From Candidatus Omnitrophota bacterium (GTDB taxonomy: Bacteria; Omnitrophota; Gorgyraeia; Gygaellales; Gygaellaceae): a stretch of 47,810 nt of DNA. The stretch lies in contig JAGYNB010000006.1 in the NCBI GenBank assembly GCA_018400015.1, positions 1 to 47,810 of the forward strand. Direction: 5' to 3'. Shown here one piece after another: positions 32,946-39,904 of the stretch. The position numbers and the translations under genes were made by a program. The first letter of the stretch is position 1, and every line of letters begins with the position of its first letter. The notes under the pieces are model-generated. The model saw nothing but the letters and a program-made list of their open reading frames with translations. It had not been told where the DNA came from and did not search any database.

Positions 32946-35447
32946 TTATTCTACTGTCTGTAAAGTCTGCTCTACATCTTTTAAAGCCTCTTCCAGCTTC
33001 TTTTTTCTCTCTAATTCCTGCTGGCGTCTTTTTTCTTCACGTATTCGCTCTATCTCTTTCAAACGCTGTTCTTTTTTTAATTCAGCTTCTCTAATCTTTT
33101 TAAGCCTTATTTCTTTTGCTTTCTTTATACGCTCTTCTCTTAACCGCTGCGCTTCCTTTTGGTTACGTATTTTTTCTTGTTCAAGTTGAATGCGACGCTC
33201 TTCTGCTTCTTTTATGCGCTGATCACGAAGCTTTTGAGCTTCTTCTTGCTTGCGAAGCGCTTCCTGCTCGCGCTGCTTTTTAAGTTGCTCTGCCTCTTGT
33301 ATACGCTGCTGGCGCTCAAGTTCACGCTGCTGCTTTAACTCTTCGGCTTCTTTTATGCGCTGTTCTTTTAATTCTTCGGCTTCTTTTATGCGCTGTTCTT
33401 TTAATTCTTCGGCTTCTTTTATGCGCTGATCACGAAGCTTTTGAGCTTCTTCTTGCTTGCGCAATATTTCCTGTTCTTGTTGTTGTTTTAACTCTTCAAC
33501 TTCTTTAATACGCTGATTTTTAAGGTTTTCTTGTTCTTCTTCGCGTTTTTTCTGAAGCTCTTCTGATTCTTTTATACGCTGCTCTTTTTCTAAACGTTGC
33601 TGCTCAACAAGTTTCTCGCGTTCGAGTTCCTGCTGTTTTTTAAACTGTTCTGCTTCTTGGATGCGCTGCTGTTTAAGACGTTTTAACTCATCTTCTTTTA
33701 ATCTACGCTCTTTTTCAATCTGCATACGCTTAAATTCAGCCTTATCCAATTCATCCTGTCTATCGCTTTTGATACTCCTTCTTTTCTCAATTGCCTTAAT
33801 CTGCGACAAGGCATAAGGTGTATACCGACTATCCGGATAATTATTAACAATCATATTAAGTTTTGTTTCATACCTTTCATCATTACCAAGCATTTTCTCA
33901 ATACGAGCGCCTTTAAACAAAGCTTCTACCGCACGAGGACTTTCCGGATAAACATTCCCAACCTGGTCATACAAAAATACAGCCTCATTAAGACGCGTAA
34001 GTTTTGTTTTTTCGCTACTTTCTAAATCTTTGTTTGCTAAAAGATTGTCCGCTCTATTAATGATTTTATCAACGAACAAACGCTGTGCTAAATCATCGAC
34101 CAGAACCTTTTGTTCTGATTCATCTTCTTTAATAGTTTCTGTTGAAGAAGTAATGATCTTAGGAGTTATAAAAACTACAAGTTCTTTCTGTTCTTTATTA
34201 ACGCTTTTGCTGGAAAATAATAGGCCTAGCAAAGGAATATCTCCAACGATAGGAACCTTATTTCTTACAATAGTATCTTCCTCTTTTAAAAGTCCGCCGA
34301 TAACTATTGTTTCTCTATCATTTACCATAACCGTAACATCTGCTTCACGTGTAGTTATGCGAGGACCAGCATCTAAAAGCGAACTTACCGAACTCACCTC
34401 AGGATGGATAACCATAGTAATTGTTTTATCATTGTTTACCTGTGGAGTCACTCTTAAGGTTGTACCAACATCAATATATTTAGTGGTTTCAGTTGTACCA
34501 GTAGTTGTCTGAGTTTTTTCTTTATAAGGTACTTTTTCACCGATAATAATTCTTGCCTCTTGATTATTCAACGTTACAACCGATGGGGTTGCTAGAATTC
34601 TTGCTCTTTGATCCTGTATTAAAGCATCTAAAGTAACATCTATGCTTCTTCCGCCAGCTAATAATGTAGCTAAAGTAAGCTGACTTCCACTTAGGGTTGA
34701 AGAAGGCCCAGCCATAGAAAGCGTAGATGTAATAGATTGATCATTGCCTGAACCGCCGTCATAATCTTCATCTCTTGAAGAAAACAACTTATCAGCCTTA
34801 TAGGTTCCACCCCAGGTAATCCCCATATTTTCCAGATCCTTCAAGGTTACATCAACTATTTTTGCTTCAATCATAACCTGTGTAGGTACGATATCGATTT
34901 CGTTCACAAACTCCTTAATCGCCAACAATCTCTCAATGGTATCGGTTATTACAAGACTATTATTAATACTATCTATTTTTATAGAACCTTTTTCTGAAAG
35001 CATGGAAGAAAGAAGCTCCTTGGCCGAAGATGCATTGGTATATTTAAGCATAAAATAATCGCTTGCAACATCATCCTCTTTTTTGACAATATAGATAATC
35101 GTACCTTTTCTAATAAACTTATAACCATTTATATCCAATATTGCCGTAAGCGCTTCCTCTAATGACACATCGTTAAAATTCACCGTAACTTTACCTTGGA
35201 TATCCCTACCGGCTATTATATTTAAATTATATGATTTAGAAATCCCGCTTAACACAGAATTGATATCCGTTTCTTTAAAATCAAGCGTTACCTTGATCAC
35301 CTCATCTACTTGCTGGCTATCCGCAACCTGATTGGCTACAGGATCTTGTAAAACCTCTTCTTCAGCGCGCATAGAGTTTGCTGATAATAAAAAACAAAAA
35401 ACAAAGAACCCTACAGCCAAAAACTTATGAATTCTTCTGATATTCAT
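32946..35447 (-). CDS. Secretin (PilQ/GspD type) with long C-terminal hendecad coiled coil
   Basis: The 833-residue protein has a signal peptide, an STN-like domain (about 50-122), a secretin N domain (about 130-190), and the secretin core (about 190-435), with VIGGLLKEEDTIVRNKVPIVGDIPLLGLLF near its end. It should form the outer-membrane channel of the apparatus. After the core come a TPR-like stretch (about 480-550, with NVYPESPRAVEALFKGARIE and NNYPDSRYTPYAL) and then about 270 residues (555-825) made almost wholly of charged helix, rich in E, K, R and Q, with 11-residue repeats. Typical secretins lack such a tail. It follows the pilO/pilP-like gene by 15 bases. Confidence 0.93.
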   Translation of the reverse strand: MNIRRIHKFLAVGFFVFCFLLSANSMRAEEEVLQDPVANQVADSQQVDEVIKVTLDFKETDINSVLSGISKSYNLNIIAGRDIQGKVTVNFNDVSLEEALTAILDINGYKFIRKGTIIYIVKKEDDVASDYFMLKYTNASSAKELLSSMLSEKGSIKIDSINNSLVITDTIERLLAIKEFVNEIDIVPTQVMIEAKIVDVTLKDLENMGITWGGTYKADKLFSSRDEDYDGGSGNDQSITSTLSMAGPSSTLSGSQLTLATLLAGGRSIDVTLDALIQDQRARILATPSVVTLNNQEARIIIGEKVPYKEKTQTTTGTTETTKYIDVGTTLRVTPQVNNDKTITMVIHPEVSSVSSLLDAGPRITTREADVTVMVNDRETIVIGGLLKEEDTIVRNKVPIVGDIPLLGLLFSSKSVNKEQKELVVFITPKIITSSTETIKEDESEQKVLVDDLAQRLFVDKIINRADNLLANKDLESSEKTKLTRLNEAVFLYDQVGNVYPESPRAVEALFKGARIEKMLGNDERYETKLNMIVNNYPDSRYTPYALSQIKAIEKRRSIKSDRQDELDKAEFKRMQIEKERRLKEDELKRLKQQRIQEAEQFKKQQELEREKLVEQQRLEKEQRIKESEELQKKREEEQENLKNQRIKEVEELKQQQEQEILRKQEEAQKLRDQRIKEAEELKEQRIKEAEELKEQRIKEAEELKQQRELERQQRIQEAEQLKKQREQEALRKQEEAQKLRDQRIKEAEERRIQLEQEKIRNQKEAQRLREERIKKAKEIRLKKIREAELKKEQRLKEIERIREEKRRQQELERKKKLEEALKDVEQTLQTVE
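33205..33254 (-). repeat. Direct repeat copy A within secretin gene (50 bases, exact)
   Basis: These 50 bases occur again at 33412-33461, 207 bases (69 codons) away and in the same frame. They encode most of KQEEAQKLRDQRIKEAEE. Recombination between the copies would remove or add 69 residues of the coiled coil without shifting the frame. Confidence 0.9.
33327..33425 (-). repeat. Three tandem 33-base units in secretin coiled coil
   Basis: Three consecutive 11-codon units encode RIKEAEELKEQ, RIKEAEELKEQ and RIKEAEELKQQ (residues 675-707). The nucleotides are nearly identical, which suggests recent tandem expansion. Confidence 0.9.
33412..33461 (-). repeat. Direct repeat copy B within secretin gene (50 bases, exact)
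   Basis: Second copy of the 50-base repeat at 33205-33254, partly overlapping the first of the 33-base tandem units. It encodes the same KQEEAQKLRDQ-type segment earlier in the coiled coil. Confidence 0.9.
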
Positions 35448-35462
35448 AATTTCTCCTTTAAA

Positions 35463-36317
35463 TTAATCTTGCAATTCTAATTCGTATATAGTGCCACTCT
35501 GCTCCAACAAGACTTTGTCGGGCATTATGCTTAAAACTCTTTTACCGTTTATAACATCATCGACTTTTAAAGTCATATTATCGATAACAACAATACTTTT
35601 ATCTTTATTAAAAATAATGCCTTCTAACTTCATGCTCTGAGCTAAAGAATTCTTTATTAAATCGAGTTTAAATTCAGAAACAAATGGCTGTATGGCTTTT
35701 TCAAAAGTAGCGTCTTTGCTAAAATTTACTTTTTCTACAAGCTGTGGTTTACCTAAGATTATACTTATGCCTAAAACTACGTTAGTGTATAAAAAGTCTG
35801 CATCTTGAGGAGTACTCATCTGAACGTAGTTAACTCTTAATGACGGGTATAGATCATTAAGCCTTGCAAGATATTTAACAATATCTATAAATCCAGCCTT
35901 AAAAACTATTTCATATTCAAACGAATCGTAAACTTTCTGAGTCTGTTCCTGTTCTATCGGCCTTAAAGAAACAAACTCTATGTTATACTCTTCAGGACGA
36001 GATTGTATAACTTGCTCAATTGCCTTGGACAACTGGTTTGGGTCAAAAAGATCCTTTTCCAAAAGATAAAGATCCTTTTTAAGCTGTTTAATCTGATCCT
36101 GTGAAGTCTCGTATTGTTTTTTGTCTACTTCAACATCCGGAAACTGCATTTTGATTTCCTGAGCTTGGCGTTCAAGCTGCTGGAGCTGCATCTTCAAACC
36201 CTGGGCTCTCTTTACAGAAGGAATATAAACCTTGTTCAAATAAAAACTAAAAATTAACAATGCGCCTAAGGAAACTATCAGTATCTTTTCTCTTTTTTTG
36301 ATTTTAGGAAGATTCAT
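35463..36317 (-). CDS. pilO: PilO with fused C-terminal PilP/GspC-like domain
   Basis: The 284-residue protein has a cytoplasmic start, one membrane helix (about 13-31), a coiled coil (KRAQGLKMQLQQLERQAQEI) and the PilO ferredoxin-like domain (about 95-200, with FEYEIVFKAGFIDIVKYLARLND). A further 85 residues include KLEGIIFNKDKSIVVIDNM and VDDVINGKRVLSIMPDKVLL, the short beta pattern of PilP or the GspC HR domain, which normally docks on the secretin. No separate pilP gene is present, so this looks like a fused alignment-complex subunit. It is next to the secretin gene. Confidence 0.85.
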   Translation of the reverse strand: MNLPKIKKREKILIVSLGALLIFSFYLNKVYIPSVKRAQGLKMQLQQLERQAQEIKMQFPDVEVDKKQYETSQDQIKQLKKDLYLLEKDLFDPNQLSKAIEQVIQSRPEEYNIEFVSLRPIEQEQTQKVYDSFEYEIVFKAGFIDIVKYLARLNDLYPSLRVNYVQMSTPQDADFLYTNVVLGISIILGKPQLVEKVNFSKDATFEKAIQPFVSEFKLDLIKNSLAQSMKLEGIIFNKDKSIVVIDNMTLKVDDVINGKRVLSIMPDKVLLEQSGTIYELELQD

Positions 36318-36328
36318 TTTCTCACCGG

Positions 36329-36916
36329 TTAAATTTTAACCATCTCGAATGACAAACTGATATTAAAATTAACAATATCGGATTTATCATCTTTAGTCGA
36401 AGAAAGCAACTTTGCATTCTTAAAATAAATTGATTTGTTTAAATTATCCATAAATTTAACTATTGTCTTGGTATCGATAGTAGAAGCTTTTATACTTATG
36501 CCGGAATTTTTAAAATCTAACTCATTTAACCAAACTCCTTGGGGCAAAACAGCATTTAATTCCACAAGCATATTAGACCATAAGGGCTTTCTGTAGAAAT
36601 AATTTTCCAAAAGAGATATTTTCTCTTCCAGGTCTTTTCTTGCTTTTTCTAACGTGTCCAGCGGCGATTGCAGGCTTACGCTTATTCCTTTCAAACGTTT
36701 CAATTGCGATGATGCCTGATTAATCTCTTCCGTCTGGCGTCTTACCTGTTTCGAGAAAGAGTTAATTCTAATACTATTTACCATCTGGAACAAAATCAAC
36801 AAAACCAAAACAATAATTGCAAAATAAGCCTGCTTGGAAAGTTTTACTTTTAAAAATTTGAAACTAACAGTTTTCTTTTCTGTAGGCATCAAATCAATAT
36901 TAATTTTCTTTAGCAA
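36329..36916 (-). CDS. pilN: PilN, inner-membrane alignment protein
   Basis: The 195-residue protein has a short cytoplasmic N-terminus containing INLMP-like INIDLMPTEKK (the segment PilN uses to bind PilM), one membrane helix (about 31-48), a coiled coil and a ferredoxin-like periplasmic domain (WSNMLVELNAVLPQGVWLNELDFKNSGISIKAST). It pairs with PilO in the periplasm and with PilM in the cytoplasm. It lies 2 bases after pilM. Confidence 0.92.
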   Translation of the reverse strand: MLKKINIDLMPTEKKTVSFKFLKVKLSKQAYFAIIVLVLLILFQMVNSIRINSFSKQVRRQTEEINQASSQLKRLKGISVSLQSPLDTLEKARKDLEEKISLLENYFYRKPLWSNMLVELNAVLPQGVWLNELDFKNSGISIKASTIDTKTIVKFMDNLNKSIYFKNAKLLSSTKDDKSDIVNFNISLSFEMVKI

Positions 36917-36918
36917 TT

Positions 36919-38016
36919 TTATTCTCCTGTTTCTAAAATACTACAGGCACCGACACTATTAGCAATGGTCGGACCAATTTGTTTTAGATAATCAGCATCG
37001 AACCTTTGTATTACATAAACCAACTTTTTAAAAGGGTCTATTATCTCAACGGGAACATAAAGTCTGGTGGTGATAAAATCGGCTATACCGCGAAGATTCG
37101 CACCCGCACCTAAAAGAACAATCTTGTTCATTTTTTGTATCTTGGAAAATGTTAGTTTAAAAGAAAGATACTTAAAAGACCGTTCTATATCGCTAACCAA
37201 CCTTTCTAATTGTGTGGTTATGGCGTATACGCTCTGTTTATCACTACCCAAAGTAACATAAAAAGACTTGTCTTCAGAATATTTTGGCTCCGTAACTAAA
37301 CCAATACGCCTTTTTGCATGCTCTGCGTCAGTTGGAGCAAAATCGCAATAATCGGAAATAGCCTTTGTAATCATATTGCCGTTTACTGTCAGATTGCGGT
37401 AAAAATGAATATTGCCTTGAAATATAACCGAGAATGAACTCTGGCTTGCGCCCAAGTCTAAAATTCCTACAACTTCATCCTCTTTGATCGCACCCTGATC
37501 AATCAATAAATTCGTAATAGCGACATTAGATGGCTGCAGACTTACCACTTCAACACCAAAATTCTGTATCTCATTTATCAACTTGATTGTTTCATCTTTT
37601 AAAACAGCTAACCCTAAAACATTCAAACGGTTCCCTTGCAAATCTCCTGCCTTGTCCAACAAAATATAATCTATATTTGCCTTCTCAGCCGGAATTTTAA
37701 ATTTATCTGCCATTTCCCACTTCATAATAGAGCTTAATTCATCGTTAGATGCGGAAGCGACACTAAAACGCTCCATCATAACCATTTCATAAGGCAAGGC
37801 AATGCTAACTTTACTATCAGCTAATCTTCTGGAAATAATTTCTTTTAAAAAACCTCTTCTAAAATCTGTGATCTTCTCCTGATTATCATCGGCAAGCAGC
37901 CCGTAAGGAATTTCTTTCAAAAAAAGATTTTCCATACGTAATTCTTTTTTATCTGAAACTATCTCAACAGCCTTAAGATTATAAGAACCTAAATCTATAC
38001 CGATTAAAGAATTCAT
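36919..38016 (-). CDS. pilM: PilM, actin-like cytoplasmic assembly protein
   Basis: The 365-residue protein has the FtsA/actin fold: IGIDLGSYNLKAVEI at the start, VGILDLGASQSSFSVIF in the middle and IVLLGAGANLRGIADFI near the end form the nucleotide-binding site. PilM binds the N-terminal peptide of PilN and couples the inner-membrane complex to the cytoplasm. It overlaps the last of five receiver genes by 4 bases (ATGA), which places those receivers in the same unit as the apparatus. Confidence 0.95.
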   Translation of the reverse strand: MNSLIGIDLGSYNLKAVEIVSDKKELRMENLFLKEIPYGLLADDNQEKITDFRRGFLKEIISRRLADSKVSIALPYEMVMMERFSVASASNDELSSIMKWEMADKFKIPAEKANIDYILLDKAGDLQGNRLNVLGLAVLKDETIKLINEIQNFGVEVVSLQPSNVAITNLLIDQGAIKEDEVVGILDLGASQSSFSVIFQGNIHFYRNLTVNGNMITKAISDYCDFAPTDAEHAKRRIGLVTEPKYSEDKSFYVTLGSDKQSVYAITTQLERLVSDIERSFKYLSFKLTFSKIQKMNKIVLLGAGANLRGIADFITTRLYVPVEIIDPFKKLVYVIQRFDADYLKQIGPTIANSVGACSILETGE

Positions 38017-38378
38017 TTATTAAGTAGCTCCTTTACCTTCTGTATTAAAATCTCGGTTTCAAAAGGTTTAGTGATGTAGGCGTTAGCGCCTACGTCTTCA
38101 CCCAGTTTTTTATCCTTATCCTGGCTTCTAGCGGAAAGAATAATTACAGGAATATTCTTGAATTTCTGGTCAAACTTTAACATCTTGCAAACCGTATAAC
38201 CATCCCGTTTAGGCATCATCAAATCCATAATTATCAAATCAGGATTAACCAATCTTGCCTTATTCAAACCATCATCTCCGTCAATAGCAGTCACAACCTC
38301 AAAACCTTGAGCCTGCAATCTTATCTTTATTGCCGCTACCAACTCAACTTCATCGTCAACTACAAGAATCTTTGCCAT
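38013..38378 (-). CDS. Single-domain response regulator, fifth of five in tandem
   Basis: The 121-residue receiver has DD (8-9... acidic pair in VVDDEVE), phospho-acceptor D52 (IMDLMMPKRDG), switch serine (LSARS) and lysine (ITKPF), so it should be phosphorylatable. No output domain. It stands at the join to pilM (4-base overlap) and is the best candidate for a receiver that touches PilM or another apparatus part. Confidence 0.95.
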   Translation of the reverse strand: MAKILVVDDEVELVAAIKIRLQAQGFEVVTAIDGDDGLNKARLVNPDLIIMDLMMPKRDGYTVCKMLKFDQKFKNIPVIILSARSQDKDKKLGEDVGANAYITKPFETEILIQKVKELLNK

Positions 38379-38381
38379 GAT

Positions 38382-38753
38382 TTAAATCCATTTGTTAAGT
38401 AAATTAAGTAAACTTTGCGTATCAAAAGGTTTATTGATATAACCCTGAGCACCTGCATTATTTATTTTTGATTCTATATCCTTATCTCCTGCAGCTGTGA
38501 ACATTATAACAGGAATTGATTTAAATTTATCCTGCGATTTTATTCTTTTGCATATTTCTAGACCGTCCGCCTTCGGCATAATGTAATCTAATAATACTAT
38601 GTCCGGTTTAAAACTTTCAATCAACGCAATTCCTTCTACCCCATCGGTAATGGTTTTTACCTCAAAACCGCTGGCAGTCAAACGTATCTTTAAAGCCATG
38701 CCCAGCTCTATCTCATCATCAATAACCAAAATCTTTTTTTTTATTTCACTCAT
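38382..38753 (-). CDS. Single-domain response regulator, fourth in tandem
   Basis: The 123-residue receiver has the acidic pair (VIDDEIE), phospho-acceptor D56 (LLDYIMPKADG), switch threonine (FTAAG) and lysine (INKPF). It is closest in look to the next receiver (38013-38378), sharing the MPK-DG loop, which suggests duplication. It overlaps the gene before it by 8 bases. Confidence 0.95.
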   Translation of the reverse strand: MSEIKKKILVIDDEIELGMALKIRLTASGFEVKTITDGVEGIALIESFKPDIVLLDYIMPKADGLEICKRIKSQDKFKSIPVIMFTAAGDKDIESKINNAGAQGYINKPFDTQSLLNLLNKWI

Positions 38754-39120
38754 CTTTAATCATCTTTTTTATTTTTGACTCTAACATGTTAAGCTCAAAG
38801 GGCTTGCTTAAATGATCATACGCGCCTAACTGCATTGATTCTATAGCTGTTTCCATAGTGCCGTGGCCGGTAAGCATCAACACTTTCAAAGACCTGCTTA
38901 TAGTTCTTGAATGTTGCAATACTTCAAGACCCTTCATGTCAGGAAGCTCTATATCAAGCAGCATCAAATTAGGCTGAAAAGTCTTTAAGGCATCAAGTGC
39001 ATCTTTACCACGATTAACCGCCATTACCTCATAACCTTTTTCACCCAAGAAATCCTTTAATAAATTGCATATAACCTCTTCATCATCAACCACTAGTATT
39101 TTATAGTTTTTCTCTTGCAT
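38746..39120 (-). CDS. Single-domain response regulator, third in tandem
   Basis: The 124-residue receiver has acidic pair (VVDDEEV), phospho-acceptor D56 (LLDIELPDMKG), switch threonine (LTGHG) and lysine (LSKPF). Its AIESMQLGAYDHLSKPFEL segment resembles that of the receiver at 39124-39513 (TLEAMQLNVYDYLSKPFEL), so these two are probably paralogues of NtrC-like receivers without the rest of the protein. Confidence 0.95.
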   Translation of the reverse strand: MQEKNYKILVVDDEEVICNLLKDFLGEKGYEVMAVNRGKDALDALKTFQPNLMLLDIELPDMKGLEVLQHSRTISRSLKVLMLTGHGTMETAIESMQLGAYDHLSKPFELNMLESKIKKMIKDE

Positions 39121-39123
39121 AGT

Positions 39124-39513
39124 CTATTGTTTTTTAAAAAGTTTATCGATTCTTTTATCCAACTCTTTAAGCTCAAAAGGCTTAGACAGGTAATCATAAA
39201 CATTTAATTGCATCGCTTCAAGAGTTGTCTTTGTGCTTCCATAAGCCGTAAGTATAATTACCTGTAAATCTTTGTTCAATTTAATAATATCCTTATCTTC
39301 AATTCTTGCCTTTTGCAAAACATGGATGCCATCAATATCAGGCAGCCCCAAATCCAAAAGCATAAGGTCGAATTGCTTTTCTTTTAAAAGTTCCAGCGCG
39401 TCAACACCCTTTAACGCCTTTACCACATTAAAATTGCGCTTTCTTAAATAATGCTCCAAGGAGTCCAAGAAAGATTTTTCGTCGTCTACTAAAAGAATAT
39501 TAAGCTGCTTCAT
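39124..39513 (-). CDS. Single-domain response regulator, second in tandem
   Basis: The 129-residue receiver has acidic pair (LVDDEKS), phospho-acceptor D54 (LLDLGLPDIDG), switch threonine (LTAYG) and lysine (LSKPF). A small insertion (IEDKDIIKLNKD) between the third strand region and the switch makes it longer than its neighbours. It overlaps the first receiver gene by 4 bases (ATGA). Confidence 0.95.
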   Translation of the reverse strand: MKQLNILLVDDEKSFLDSLEHYLRKRNFNVVKALKGVDALELLKEKQFDLMLLDLGLPDIDGIHVLQKARIEDKDIIKLNKDLQVIILTAYGSTKTTLEAMQLNVYDYLSKPFELKELDKRIDKLFKKQ

Positions 39514-39887
39514 TTATTCTTAAGAATACTATCGATTTTCTCAACCAATAATTTAGTATCGAACGGCTTAGCAATATGATCCACTACATTCATGCTAAAT
39601 GCTTCCAGCGCTGTTTTCATTGTACCATAGGCTGTAAGAATTATCACCGGAACCTTTTCGTCGATTTCCCTTATTCTTTTCAATGTCTCAATACCGTCCA
39701 TATCCGGCATCATCACATCCAATAAAATAAGATCCGGAATGACCTCTTTAAACTTCTGCAAGCCAACAGATCCAGAATTGGCAATATTAACTTCATACCC
39801 GCATGCCTTTAACCTTATGTCTAAAGAATTTGCCAGCTCTTCTTCATCATCTATTATCAATATCTTTTTCTTGGCTATCTCTACCAT
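39510..39887 (-). CDS. Single-domain response regulator, first in tandem
   Basis: The 125-residue receiver has acidic pair (IIDDEEE), phospho-acceptor D57 (LLDVMMPDMDG), switch threonine (LTAYG) and lysine (IAKPF). It begins 17 bases after the large histidine kinase gene, with a GGGGGT-type ribosome site, and is the most likely direct partner of that kinase. Confidence 0.95.
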   Translation of the reverse strand: MVEIAKKKILIIDDEEELANSLDIRLKACGYEVNIANSGSVGLQKFKEVIPDLILLDVMMPDMDGIETLKRIREIDEKVPVIILTAYGTMKTALEAFSMNVVDHIAKPFDTKLLVEKIDSILKNK

Positions 39888-39904
39888 AGCAGCACCCCCT
39901 CAAA

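Noticed and set aside
33000-33790. Repetitive region that could be taken for a CRISPR array or non-coding satellite
   Set aside because: The repeats are in frame, have no unique spacers of constant length and encode a charged helical tail of the secretin.
34030-34512. 160-codon plus-strand frame inside the secretin gene
   Set aside because: It lies opposite the conserved secretin core, which is under obvious coding constraint on the minus strand.
27662-36317. Calling the apparatus simply a type II secretion system or a type IV pilus
   Set aside because: It mixes PilM/N/O with GspG-type pseudopilins and lacks PilT, PilD, GspC and GspL in view, so neither label can be supported alone.
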